64,000 nucleotides of DNA from Engraulis encrasicolus (taxonomy: Eukaryota > Chordata > Actinopteri > Clupeiformes > Engraulidae): contig NC_085876.1 of assembly GCF_034702125.1 (NCBI RefSeq), positions 24,517,307 through 24,581,306 on the forward strand. Direction: 5' to 3'. Position numbers and translations under genes: made by a program. Under the pieces are notes generated by a model. The model saw only the letters and a program-made list of their open reading frames with translations. It searched no databases and was not told the DNA's origin. Positions 18,701 through 28,068 of the stretch are shown here, piece after piece (the stretch's first letter is position 1; every line of letters starts with the position of its first letter).

Positions 18701-21700
18701 GCCCGTTCAGATGTCGGTGGACATCCCAACAACTAGCGATGCATAGAAATCTACAAGCTGTATTTCCTTCCAGCAGGCCTAACTCTTCCATGTGTATCAT
18801 TGCACACCTCCTTCCCCTCCCTCACCTTCCCCGCCCTCCTTTGTTTATCTTGGTCGCCAGGACTACAGCTGGACTGACATCCGCTGTCCGTTTGAGAAGC
18901 GGCGGGACGCCACGGCCGTCTTCTGGGACAACGTGGTGTACATCCTGGGCGGCTCGCAGCTCTTCCCCATCAAGCGCATGGACTGCTACAACGTGGTCAA
19001 GGACAGCTGGTACTCCAAGCTGGGGCCGCCCAACCCGCGGGACAGCCTGGCCGCCTGCGCCTCCAAGGGCAAGATCTACACCTCCGGGGGCTCGGAAGTG
19101 GGTGAGTTGTGGGGAGGGAGGGAGGGAGAGGGGGAGAGGGGCAGAGGGAGAGAGAGTGAGAGACAGAGATCCTACACCTAAACATCTGGAGGGTTAGAAG
19201 GTGAATTGGTAATTGCTAATTAATACCCAGGTAATTGATATGCTTTTAAAAATAAACCTGGTAATAAAGTTTTGTGTGCGTGTTTTTGTATATGAGAGAG
19301 AGAGATTTAAAAATGTATTTGCAAACACTGACCTCTGATGTCTAGCACACACACACACACACAAACCTCTCTTGTCTTGTCTGCCTCGTCAGGGAGCTCG
19401 GCGCTGAATCTCTTCGAGTGCTACGACACGCGCTCGGAGATGTGGCAGAACAAGCGTAGCATGCTGATGCCGCGCTGCAGCCACGGCATGGTGGAGGCCT
19501 GCGGACTCGTCTATGTGTGCGGAGGCAGCCTCGGCAACAACGTCTCCGGCCGCGTGCTCAACAACTGCGAGGTCTACGACCCCGCCACTGACGAGTGAGT
19601 GTGGTTTCCATATATTTATTAGCCTGATGTTATACAACCTAGTTACTTTACTGGTCCACGACCCCAGAGTTGTATAAAGTAGAAGCACTTACAGATGTAA
19701 TAACATCACTAGTGGTATGATATTACAAAGTTGAAACCAAGTAATATCATACCACTAGTTTTGTAATTACATCTGTAAGAGTGCTTCTACTTGTACTTCA
19801 TACAACTCTGCAAGACCACGCCACTGACGAGTGAGTGTGGTTTCATTTATTTAGCCTGATGTTATACAGCTTAATTACTTTACAGGTCCACGACCCGGCC
19901 ACTGACGACTGAGTGGATTCATCATGTGATTTTTGTTAAATTAATCTTGAACTGAGTTTGAAATTTGCGTCCAACTGGGTCCTTAAAGGGACACTGTGTG
20001 AGATTTTTAGTTGTTTATTTCCAGAATTCATGCTGCCCATTCACTAATGTTACCTTTTTCATGAATACTTACCACCAGCATCAAATTCTAAGTTTTCATT
20101 ATGACTGGAATAATTGCACTTTTCATACATGAAAAGGGGGATCTTCTCCATTGTCCGCCATTTTGAATTTCCAAAAATAGCCATTTTTAGCTGCAAAAAT
20201 GACTACTTGGACCATACTAGAAAATATTTGTTTAATACTTAGTAAACTTTCATGTAAAGATCAAATTTGGCAATAGGCAGCCCAATTTCAATAAGCAGCA
20301 TAGTTGCAGTACCTTTTTTGACCATTTCCTGCACAGTGTCCCTTTAATGACTGGTCTATGAGATCAACGGCTGTGAAATCAAGTATTAAATTTAGTTTAA
20401 TTGAGTTAAGCTTCCGACTGGGTCCTCAATGACTGTGAGGTCTGTGACCCTTCACTGATGAGTGAGTGGGTTCGAACATCACGCCATGTTTGTATCTGCA
20501 GAAGACTGTACTTTGCAATGCTGCCGTAGTTTTCTTATTCAGTTGTCCTACACTTACTTGTCTTACCTAATCAACAACTAATGTGACACTGCAATATAAC
20601 AATGAGTTATATTGTCTGTACAGTGGGCCTACAGTAATTGAAAGTACAGTTTCTCAGCCCTCTTATTTGTCTTAAGTGTAACAAGTGAGTAGTTGTAGAA
20701 CTTTTCTTTATTGTTTTGGTTTATTTCTCTTTTACCAATGGCTAATGCTTGTCTTTGCAGATGGCGGGAGTTGTGTGCTATGAGAGAGGGTAGGAAGAAC
20801 CATGGGCTGGTTGCCGTGGGCAACCGGATATATGCTCTTGGAGGACAGGGCAGCTTGGGTAAGCTCCTTTGGCCTCATGAAATAAAGCTTTTGCACACAT
20901 TGATTTATATTACATGTTAATGATGTGTATTTATGCACAATCTAACAGCAAATGAAAACCTAAATGTCATGTTTAAGTGTATCCTTATCAATTTAGTTTT
21001 CCTTGCACTGATTTGCTTGCACTGGTAGTGTCCATTATCACTGAATATTTGACTTCAGATGAAGAAAAAGAAATGGTTTTATTGTTATTATTGATATTGT
21101 TATTATTATTATTATTATATAAGGTTATTAACTTACCTTGTCTTAACTTACCTTGTCCTTGCATGTGATGTCCTAGTCACAGGTGGCCGAGACTCGGTGG
21201 AGTATTAAAAGATCACATCAGTTATGAGATCTAGTGCAGCGAATGGTGTGTTAATTAATTAATGGGTCATTCATTAACTAGTATCCTTGTCCTTGCATGT
21301 CCTGTCGTGTCGTGGCACGGCACACAGGTGGCCTCGACTCGGTGGAGTACTACGAGATGGGCAGCAGCGAGTGGCGGCCGGCGGCGCACATGCCGTGGCG
21401 CGGCGTGACGGTCAAGTGCGCGGCGGTGGGCTCGGTCATCTACGTGCTGGCCGGCTTCCAGGGGGTGGGCCGACTCAACCACATCCTGGAGTACCACACC
21501 GAGTCCGACAAGTGGGTGTCGCTCACCAAGCGCGCCTTCCCCGTCACCAGCTGCCTGATCTGCGTGGTGGACCGCTGTGGTGCCAACGAGGAGGATGTGG
21601 TGCTGGTGCCCACCACCACCAGCAGCGCGCCGCCATCGTCACTAGCCTCCACATCATCGTCGGCGTCGTCTTCTGCCGCCACCCCGTCATCGTCAGCCTC

Positions 21701-21707
21701 ACAGTGA
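9783..21707 (+). CDS. klhl7: Kelch-like protein 7, BTB-BACK-Kelch adaptor of CUL3 ubiquitin ligase (complete)
   Basis: Eleven exons: 9783-9911, 10164-10266, 10591-10684, 12123-12247, 12981-13156, 17054-17228, 18172-18314, 18861-19101, 19393-19594, 20761-20858 and 21328-21707. They sum to 1866 nt, 621 residues and a TGA stop. The product is a substrate adaptor joining CUL3 by its BTB domain (about residues 44-140, with TLCDVVLVVQGKHIMAHRVV); a BACK domain follows (about 150-270), then six Kelch blades (about 300-580) with DYRIALFGGSQPQSCRYF, VVYILGGSQLFPIKRMDCYN and VYVCGGSLGNNVSGRVLN. The start is the ATG before STAPCEKAS; the in-frame codons upstream are only a TTG extension. The match to vertebrate KLHL7 is close throughout, except for a Ser/Thr/Ala-rich C-terminal tail of about 35 residues that I do not recall in the human protein (586 residues). 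Several exon edges have decayed copies in adjacent introns. Confidence 0.97.
10478..10506. repeat. (GAT)n microsatellite
   Basis: Short GATGATGAT run in klhl7 intron 2, downstream of a CA-rich tract at 10337-10385. Confidence 0.9.
10827..11145 (-). mobile_element. tRNA-derived SINE, full length, reverse orientation
   Basis: On the minus strand: a tRNA-like head (TCATGGGTAAGCGG..., B box GGTTCGACTCCCGAC), a middle part, and a 3' part ending in CCCAGTTGGGCTTTCACTT. Copies of the same family lie at 17254-17370 (3' part only) and 47353-47682 (full length). Confidence 0.85.
11245..11539. mobile_element. hAT MITE
   Basis: Terminal repeats TAGGGCTGCACGATAT and ATATTGTGCAGCCCTA. Flanking 8-mers CTCTAGTT and CTCCAGTT match at 7 of 8 positions, as expected of an aged hAT target duplication. 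No coding frame. Confidence 0.85.
12248..12980 (+). other. klhl7 intron 4 with a small inverted-repeat element
   Basis: At 12474-12546, GTTCAAGTCTTTGGGGTCACC faces its near-complement GGTAACCCCAAACTTTTCACC, a short hairpin-like repeat. Nothing else is recognised. Confidence 0.45.
13212..13460 (+). mobile_element. tRNA-derived SINE (V-SINE-like)
   Basis: tRNA-like head with B box CAGGTTCGAGCCCC, a central domain, and the tail TGTAAAGCGCTTTGAGTGCT...GGCGCCATATAG, which resembles LINE-2-type 3' tails typical of fish SINEs. Different in body and tail from the 10827-11145 family. Confidence 0.75.
14617..15042. repeat. (TACTG)n-derived tract with higher-order structure
   Basis: Runs of TACTGTACTG are broken by TACTGCACCGTACTGTATGC blocks that recur every 40-70 bp. 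It is a degenerate pentanucleotide array, not coding, although it leaves a long open frame. Confidence 0.9.
15064..15280. mobile_element. hAT MITE with exact 8-bp target duplication
   Basis: Ends CGGTGGTGCTCAAACTGTGG and GGTTTGAGAACCACTG. Flanking ATGTAGAG is exactly repeated (15056-15063, 15281-15288). The internal GGTGGTACTTG repeat is present twice. A related element starts at about 28074 in the nup42 3' region. Confidence 0.88.
16488..16726. mobile_element. Two adjacent GGGTGCATTTCTCGAAA elements
   Basis: Two inverted-repeat units of about 120 bp stand side by side, ending GGTGCATTTCTTGAAAC and GTTTTGAGAAATGCACCC. The family has GCTACTTTGTTGTT and CCCATTGACAACTACC inside. Further copies: 17497-17905 (interrupted), 22172-22298 and perhaps the right edge of the window from 63941. 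Confidence 0.75.
17254..17370 (-). mobile_element. SINE 3' fragment
   Basis: Matches the 3' part of the 10827-11145 SINE (AAGTGAAAGCCCAACTGGGA ... GCCTCACCCGTGCA). It lies 25 bp inside klhl7 intron 6. The tRNA head is missing, as expected of 5' truncation. Confidence 0.8.
17497..17905. mobile_element. GGGTGCATTTCTCGAAA element split by a Harbinger-like MITE
   Basis: Left part AGCCAGTTAGCAACTTAGG...GGAAATTGCACTGCAACC and right part CAGCAACTATGGTTTCG together match one 16488-type element. The break is at 17568-17861, where another element flanked by TTA is inserted. Confidence 0.7.
17568..17861. mobile_element. Harbinger-like MITE, nested
   Basis: Terminal inverted repeats of about 40 bp start GAGTGCGTCTTAATATGCG and end CGCATATTATGACGCACTC. 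The flanking trinucleotide TTA is duplicated (17565-17567, 17862-17864), the target size of PIF/Harbinger. No transposase frame. Confidence 0.85.
17990..18030 (+). pseudogene. Decayed copy of klhl7 exon 7 acceptor
   Basis: TTCAGGTAGGACCTGTTACCAC resembles the real acceptor and exon 7 start at 18167-18190 (TTCAGGTGGGATGCGTTACCAC). It sits about 165 bp upstream in the same intron. Confidence 0.5.
18315..18860 (+). other. klhl7 intron 7
   Basis: 546 bp of unremarkable AT-rich sequence with a C/T-rich 3' end (18800-18840) forming the polypyrimidine tract of exon 8. Nothing else is recognised. Confidence 0.6.
19666..19809. mobile_element. Foldback MITE
   Basis: AGAGTTGTATAAAGTAGAAG...CAGATGTAATAACATCAC at left faces its complement ending ACTTCATACAACTCT. 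The arms are about 60 bp with a short loop around AAAGTTGAAACCAA. Confidence 0.8.
19987..20343. mobile_element. TTAA-flanked MITE (piggyBac-like target)
   Basis: Ends AGGGACACTGTGTG and GCACAGTGTCCCT, flanked on both sides by TTAA. A second copy at 59327-59637 has the same body (TTAGTTGTTTATTTCCAGAA, GGCAATAGGCAGCCCA). Confidence 0.85.
21146..21212 (+). pseudogene. Decayed copy of klhl7 exon 11 acceptor and start
   Basis: CACAGGTGGCCGAGACTCGG..TGGAGTATTAA at 21179 copies the real CACAGGTGGCCTCGACTCGG..TGGAGTACTAC at 21322. CCTTGTCCTTGCATG precedes both. The copy reads into TAA. Confidence 0.85.
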
Positions 21708-22171
21708 AGGATGGCATCATCGTCACTGGCGTCATCATCGTCTTCGGCCTTCACGTCATCATCCTCGGAGGAAAGATTACGCCACCCCATGTGCCAATGA
21801 GAAGGATGTGGTGCCCTCGGTGCTCACTAACACTACGCCGTCATCGCCACTAGCCCTGAAACCCTTTTCAAGCATGTTGGTTGGTGCCTTAAGGACTTCG
21901 AAATAGTTTTACGCCACTAATGGAGAGTTTGAGCAGGCTACGAACACATTCTATTAGAAAACAGTGCAGACAGGAAGAAAAGTCCCGTCGCATTTTAAGG
22001 ACGGAAACGGGGCAGGATTACTTTTTTTTTTCCTCCCTGAACTATTAAGCGGCCCCATGTGCCAATGAGTAGGACAGGGTGCCCACTCTCGCTGACACTT
22101 TTGTCATCATTAGCCTCGAGGTCTTCGCTCTCGCAGTGAACTTCCTTTTTCCAGAGGGGTAATGCAACCCT

Positions 22172-22298
22172 GGGGTGCATTTCTCGGAGCCATAGTTGCT
22201 AGCTACGTTAGCTACTTTGTTGTTTGCAATGCAATTTCCCATTGACAACTACCCAAGTTGCAAAGTGGCTAACAATTATGCTTTCGAGAAACGCACCC
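22172..22298. mobile_element. GGGTGCATTTCTCGAAA element in klhl7 3' UTR
   Basis: Same family as 16488-16726: ends GGGGTGCATTTCTCGGAG and CTTTCGAGAAACGCACCCC. Confidence 0.75.
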
Positions 22299-23159
22299 CC
22301 TGGGCGGCTGCCCTTTCTTGACCATGCCTTGGATTAATACCCGTCATTAAGACAGTGACTTGGGTTAAGCGTTTTCGAAGAGGACAGTAACTTAAATTGT
22401 GTGGAGGCTCAGGCCAGGGTCGTCCTCCACCCTGGCAATAGGTCAAGACAGTGAATTGTTCAGTATGGACAATTATTGTTGTCTTTGTACTTTTAAATAG
22501 AAAAGTGAATTGTGTGGAGAATGTTGGACAATCAATACGTTTTGAAGGACCCAACTTCATTGTCCTTTAGAAAGGGACTGTGAAATCCTTGTCAGGGACA
22601 GAGTTTTTTTTTTAGGGGCCTCATTGTCCTGACAGCAGTTTGGACGAGGACTGTAAATTTGTGTGGTGAATCATGGTTCATCTTCTCAGCTTAAGAAAAC
22701 GGTGAATTGAATTTTAGAGATTCAAATAATTTGATTTTTAAGAATAAAAGAATTTGATTTGGACAGTGTATTCCGAGCAGAACCCTCCTCCTCCAAGCAC
22801 TTTTTCGATGGTCAGTGAAAACTGTGTGGGAGAGTCATCGTCTTATGAGTAGTTTTATCATAACGGTGAACGTGGAGAATATGAGGATTCTTGGAGGGAG
22901 GATCATTATGTTTGTGGGGACACAGAGCCTGTGTACTTTTATTTATGACCCTTTTTTGTACTACAGAATGATCAGGGCGAAATGTATATATTTCGAGTTT
23001 AAATCATGATTTTTTTTTTTAAGTATGTTTTTGAGGATGAATGAGTGTGACTATGTTTCAAAATGCATGTCTGTAGAGGTTTCTTTCATCTCTGCTCTTG
23101 TAAATGTTTGGAAAATAGGTGTTACAAACATGCAGGGTGTTTACCAAGATGAGCACAGC

Positions 23160-23165
23160 AATAAA
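23160..23165 (+). promoter_or_regulatory. Candidate klhl7 polyadenylation signal
   Basis: AATAAA followed within 25 bp by a GT-rich stretch (TGTTCACATGTGTCC), about 1.45 kb after the stop. An alternative AATAAA is at 22743-22748. Confidence 0.4.
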
Positions 23166-23925
23166 TAATGTTCACATGTGTCCAGTCACTTGGAGATTTT
23201 TTGTTTACCGTCCTACCAGCTCTATAAACCAACATAAGCAGTAACAGGTGTGCCCTAAGATGTACAACACATTTTAGAATTTATTTCTGTTATCATCACA
23301 GTGTTGAAGTCCCGTATACTGTCTGTGTGTATTACCAATGATGAAGTTGGTGTTGCCCTGTCTGAGAAGAGAAGAATGCCTTCCTAATCATCATCCGTTT
23401 ATGGTATTGCAAACGGTTAATGCAGAGCATGAATTAATTGGCACTTCCCCGTGGGTCCTCCTTATATGTTGTTGTCTACCCCAATGACCCAATCATACTG
23501 TATCCCATCTCTCATTACCACAATGTCCATCTTCTTCATTAGACACAAAATACCCCCAGAGCATATCAATATTGTTATATGGAAAAAAATGCACATGATT
23601 TGTGTTAAACGAAGTAGGCCTACTACGACTATTGCCATTGTTTTTTCTATAGAAACTCCTACCACAATGAGAAACTTTGCGGACAGAAGATAATAAAGCT
23701 GCTAGAATAGCTTCCTCGCCAGAAGATGGCGACAAAAACCCTCGCTACTTGTAAATTTGAAAAGAGTGACGCAAAATGTGCGCGACGTTGTTTTAGGAAG
23801 AGAGGTTTCTCAAGTTAGTGCAAGGCGTTGTGCCCTGGAATAATGTGAAATAATGCTAATTTCTTCGTGGATGAAGGCGATGGTTACTGGCTCATGACCT
23901 CAGTAAAACAGACTCCTGCCAAAAA

Positions 23926-26900
23926 ATGACGGTCTGCAGTTTCTTCCTCCAAGGAAGATGTCGATATGGAGACAAGTGCTGGAACGAGCACCCTCGAGGA
24001 GGTGGCGGTGGCGGTGGCCGTGGGGCTGGCAGTGGAGATTACGGCCGAGGGACTCCTCCGTCCAACAGAGGAGGTAAATTGTTGACTCTTAGATGCGTTA
24101 TATTTATAGGCTTCAATCTATCTGCCCTTTGGTTCGGTTAATCCCAAGGTTTTACTCAGTTATGGTTAGTTATGGAAGTCACTACGTCAGCAGGAGCTGT
24201 CACCTAGCCATGCTGAATTTTGCCAAGTTTTAGGCAACCTGAGCTAAACGACTCCCTGATATCGAGGTGATCCACACTTTATCGTCTATCTCTTTTTTCT
24301 GGCTATGTATTCACTGCTTCACCATCAGGCTTTGGAAATAGAGTATGGGTGAATCCGCAACGAGCCGGAGGAGGAGACTTTGTAAAACCTTCCAGCTTTG
24401 GTGGAAGGGACGCTCCCGTCTCAACCCAGAACCGATTCGGTGCCCTAAATACACCAAGCAGCTTTGCGAGAGGCGGACAAAAAGACGAAAATGAGAAACA
24501 TTTGTGAGTTTGGTTTCCATCTTGTTACATTGCCTTTATTTTATCTAAAAAAAAGCTTGACATGACGTGTGTAAACTGTGCACTCACTGTTTAAGGGTTT
24601 GTTTTCCTCCAGGGAGACGATACAGAAGGACATGGAGATTTGGGAAGCTTCTGGCCAGTGGTTGTTTTCATGTTATTCAGTCCTCAAAGACACAATATCA
24701 GGTTTGTGTACAACACGAGATTTGCTAACACAATCTACACGCTTTCTCTCTGTTTGACAGTTGAATGAATGTATAGTGTATAGACCCTTTATGGTGATTC
24801 ATCATGGTATACATGCAGGGCTCTAAATGAACTGCTTTCATCACCACCAAAAATGGCTGATAGCTCTTGCCAGTCAAACACACACTCATAGTGGGTCAAA
24901 GTGGTTAAGTTGGTCTTTTCTACCAGCCAAACTGGAATTTCACCAGCATTTGTTCCTGTGTATATGTGTGCAATGTTTGTTTGTTTGTTTGTTTATTTTG
25001 CTGCAGGGTTTGTGGAGCTGTCACAAGAGGAGCTAAGGCTGGAGTACTACACAGGCAGAGCTTCTGGAGACCTGCAGACCTATGTAAGTCACTAACATTT
25101 ACAACAGTGATGGGCAGCATGGATTCAGAAATACCACATTTTCTAAATGACCTTGTTTTACCGGGTGATTGTCTGAATTCACTCTTAAAACAGCCATCCA
25201 GCCAAGCCAGGTGATAAAAGCAATCGCCTGATTGAATAAGGTCTTTTCAGAGAACTTGCCTCCTTTTTTTGGTGAAAACTTTTTATTTATTAAAACATAT
25301 GGCCTATGACTGGCCTATACACTATTCTTATGGGCGCTGCTCTTTCGGCGACTGCACCCTTTTGATGAGAACGAATTTCCCCTTGGGGACAATAAAGGCT
25401 ACTACTACTATATATAGTAAACACAGAGGAGAAAGTCAGAGGAAACAGGGGAGACGCCACACAATAGAAACATGAACAAACATAAAGGGTCTAGGAAGGT
25501 TCTCCTCTTAATAACACTGACCTCTACTCCTCTATGCTTGCTTACCTCTAGCATTATGTCCAGCCAGCATATTTGTCCAACCTGTATTTGTCTACACATT
25601 GTAGCTGTTTACCATATGTCTTCTTTTAACCCTTGTACGGTGTTCCTGTTTTTGTTACGTACATAGAAGGTGTCCGGGTAATTTTGACCTGGGCTTATAG
25701 GGAAAAAATTAAGAAAGGAAAAAATCATAACTCATATCCACTCTCATGTTCCCTTCATCATGCTCTCGGTATGAGCGACCAGTGCTCTCATTGCGCAGGT
25801 TGAAACATTGATGCACAGCTGGAGGACCGAACAATATCTGTACTCCATTTTCTACATACGTAGTTCACCCTCTGCCAGTCTACTCAACATTTGCTCAGTT
25901 TTGTATCAGAGAGTTTAGAAAATATTGATCTTTAAGCCCCCCAAAATGATATGGGTCAAAATGACCCTGGAACACCTGCTGTGTAATAGAAATGTGCAGG
26001 AGGGGTTAGTAAGGGGAGGTCACTTTTTTTTTCTTCTTCAGATTCATGTTCCTCACAGAAAATGAGCCTAAGCCATTGAATCTCAGTGTGAAAGAAAAAT
26101 AACTGAATCTTTTTCTCAAGCAAAAAAATGTAAACCGGTCAAAATGACACGAACACCTTACAAGGGTTAAGTTAGTTTAGAGAAAAGCGTCTTATTATTA
26201 TTTATATTATGTTGAACATTGTAAATCCTACTTCTGTGAACATATGGTCTAATGTTATGGCTCATATGTCTTACAGGGCAACTCTGTGCAACAGCTTGTA
26301 GCTCAATGGAGAAACCGGCTTCAGGAGCTCAAAGCAATGAGCGGCAACACACGCTCTGCAATGGTAAGACACAAAGACCACCACTACCACTGCTACTTTG
26401 CCATCCCTCAACTGAAGCCATGTTAACTTTTTTCAATTTTGTCTTTTGTCAATAGACAATGAAATGTACACAAAAAATAAAGCGATATGAACAAAATTCA
26501 AAAGACACTGCTTACTGTTCTTGTTCTTACTTTATTTTTCGGAAAGAGCGAACCTGATGACTCACTGGGCGAAGCGTGTTGTTCGCTTCGAAAAATAAAG
26601 TAAGAAAAAGAACAGTAAGCAGTGTGCGGTGTGTTTTGAATGTGTTGTTCATTGTTCACCTTCTCCTGCCTCACACCTGCACCTGCAGTGATGAGGGCTT
26701 GTGCACGAGGACTCTCTTGAAAAAGAAAAAAAAAGCGATGTGTTTTTGAGGTTGAATAGACGATTATAGCTGTGAAATGAGTGAAATGTTCACAGTTTCT
26801 TTCTGTACCCTTGTTTGCCACAGATAGCAGAGTTGAACAATCCCGGACAGCAGTCGTCTTTTGGGTCATCTGCTCCCTCTGGATTCGGCTCCTCCTCGTC

Positions 26901-28068
26901 CTTCTCTGGGTTTGGAGCGACCGCCGCACCGTCTGGATTTGGGGCCGCTGCCACCCCTGCTTCTGGCTTTGGGTCCTCCGCTGCACCCTCATCAGGATTT
27001 GGATCAGGAGGTAAGTCAATACTGTACCATACTTGCATTACTGAATCATAATTGTTTCTGTACCACAGTACAGATTCAAGATTCTCATTCATCCAGGGGG
27101 TATTCGAACAATGTGGTGATCATAAGTGATCAACATGGTGAATTTGACCTACAGGTGGTAGTGGTTAACCAGCTAATATGGATAGCTTGCAGGCATCGTT
27201 TAGTTACTGAGGACTCACTGTTTCGTAGCTTGAAATGCAAGGTGCTCGTTTAAGGTTCATAAAAGAACTCTTTAGTTGTCTTTAACTTAACTCCTTTGGT
27301 CATTGTTAAAATGTTTTTTTGTCTTTATCTTGTGTGTTGCCACTTAAACAATAATAATGGTACACATAATACAGTGCAGACGCCGGTATTGCATTTCACA
27401 ACCTGGAAATGTATAGTTAATCGCCTACAAATTAAAAAAAGTGGCCCTCGGGACGCGAGCTGGACTGAGAATGGATATTTAACACCATATTGTCCTGTGT
27501 TTCTTTTCTATCAGGTTTTGGTGCGCCAGCCCAGCCCAGTGCCGCCTCCTTCAGTTTTTCCTCCAGTCAGAGTGCCGCACCTGCCTCCTCAGGCTTTGGT
27601 TCCGCCCAGCAGTCCTCCTTTGGTTCCGCTGCCCCGTCCGCTGCCCAATCAGCTGCCGCCTTCTCCTTCGCCTCTCCCGTCGATGCCGCGAGCACCCCCG
27701 CCGCCACCCAGGCCTCGTCCTCCGGCTTCGGATCCGCTTCCGGATTCAGCTTCGCCTCCACAGCCGCGCCTGCTCCCTCCTCGTCTTCCGCGGGCGGATT
27801 CGGTGGAGGTTTCGGATCGTCTGGCGGCGGCGGGGGTGCGGGTGGCTTTGGGGCGACGGGGGGCTTTGGGAAGCCAACCAACAGTGGGCTGTTCAGCTCT
27901 GCAGGCGCGGCTGCTGCGGCTACGCCCACTGACGTGGCATCAGCTGGAAGCCTGTTCACGCCTCAGAGCGAGCTGACGTCCGATGAGCTGAAAGAGTTTA
28001 TGGCCAAGAGGTTCACGCTGGGCCAGATCCCACTGAAACCTCCACCGGCAGACTTGCTGGTTATCTGA
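23926..28068 (+). CDS. nup42: Nucleoporin NUP42 (NUPL2/hCG1), CCCH zinc finger plus FG repeats (complete)
   Basis: Seven exons: 23926-24073, 24329-24503, 24613-24701, 25007-25083, 26277-26363, 26824-27010 and 27515-28068 (1317 nt, 438 residues). The protein sits on the cytoplasmic face of the nuclear pore and works with GLE1 in mRNA export. Residues 1-25 form a CCCH zinc finger ([19 protein letters not shown]) followed by a Gly-rich run. The middle holds the helical block with [16 protein letters not shown] and [14 protein letters not shown]. Exons 6-7 carry many GFG and SFG/SGFG repeats in Ser/Ala-rich sequence. The conserved end [20 protein letters not shown], the GLE1-binding tail by family knowledge, closes the protein. 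The ATG follows an A-rich context and starts the zinc finger directly. The position between klhl7 and tert agrees with the human KLHL7-NUP42 order. Confidence 0.96.
24826..24954. mobile_element. Truncated hAT MITE, relative of 34188-34370
   Basis: Starts CAGGGCTCTAAATGAA and shares AAATGGCTGATAG, GTCAAAGTGGTTAAGTTGG and CCAGCCAAACTGG with the element at 34188-34370. The right terminal repeat is missing. Lies in nup42 intron 3. Confidence 0.65.
25084..26276 (+). other. nup42 intron 4 containing a TTAA element
   Basis: Unremarkable left part. The element at 25630-26166 fills most of the right part. No exon is recognised between 25084 and 26276. Confidence 0.6.
25630..26166. mobile_element. TTAA-flanked MITE (piggyBac-like target)
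   Basis: Ends CCCTTGTACGGTGTTC and GAACACCTTACAAGGG are inverted and flanked by TTAA on both sides. Inside, GGTCAAAATGACC motifs recur. No transposase frame. Confidence 0.75.
26496..26640. repeat. Large hairpin in nup42 intron 5
   Basis: TTCAAAAGACACTGCTTACT at left faces its near-complement AGTAAGCAGTGTGCGGTGTG...TTTTGAA at right. The central arms TTACTTTATTTTTCG and CGAAAAATAAAGTAA are complementary. Arms are about 55-60 bp. Confidence 0.8.
27011..27514 (+). other. nup42 intron 6
   Basis: 504 bp. GGGGGTATTCGAACAATGTGG at 27095 resembles the 7846 GGGTATTCCAAGAG repeat family. Nothing else is recognised. Confidence 0.45.

Larger units (their letters stand above)
19595..20760 (+). other. klhl7 intron 9: serial copies of the exon 9 donor, foldback MITE, TTAA MITE
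   Basis: The real donor GCCACTGACGA|gtgagtgtgg at 19584 recurs at 19820 (with more than 60 bp of following intron), at 19892 as CCACTGACGACTGAGTGG, and at 20425-20468 as ATGACTGTGAGGTC...CACTGATGAGTGAGTGGG. A foldback MITE (19666-19809) and a TTAA element (19987-20343) separate the copies. Confidence 0.85.
21708..23925 (+). other. klhl7 3' UTR with repeats of the last coding segment, then nup42 upstream region
   Basis: TGTGCCAATGAGAAGGATGTGGTGCCC (split here at 21790) and TGTGCCAATGAGTAGGACAGGG (22058) repeat the coding TGCCAACGAGGAGGATGTGG at 21582, so the terminal coding block is copied twice downstream. A GGGTGCATTTCT element is at 22172-22298. AATAAA sites lie at 22743 and 23160. From 23200 to 23925 nothing specific is recognised; the nup42 promoter must lie near its end. 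Confidence 0.6.

Noticed and set aside
27296..27976. 226-codon Pro-rich open frame
   Set aside because: Out-of-frame shadow of nup42 exon 7; the true frame gives FG repeats and the conserved C-terminus.
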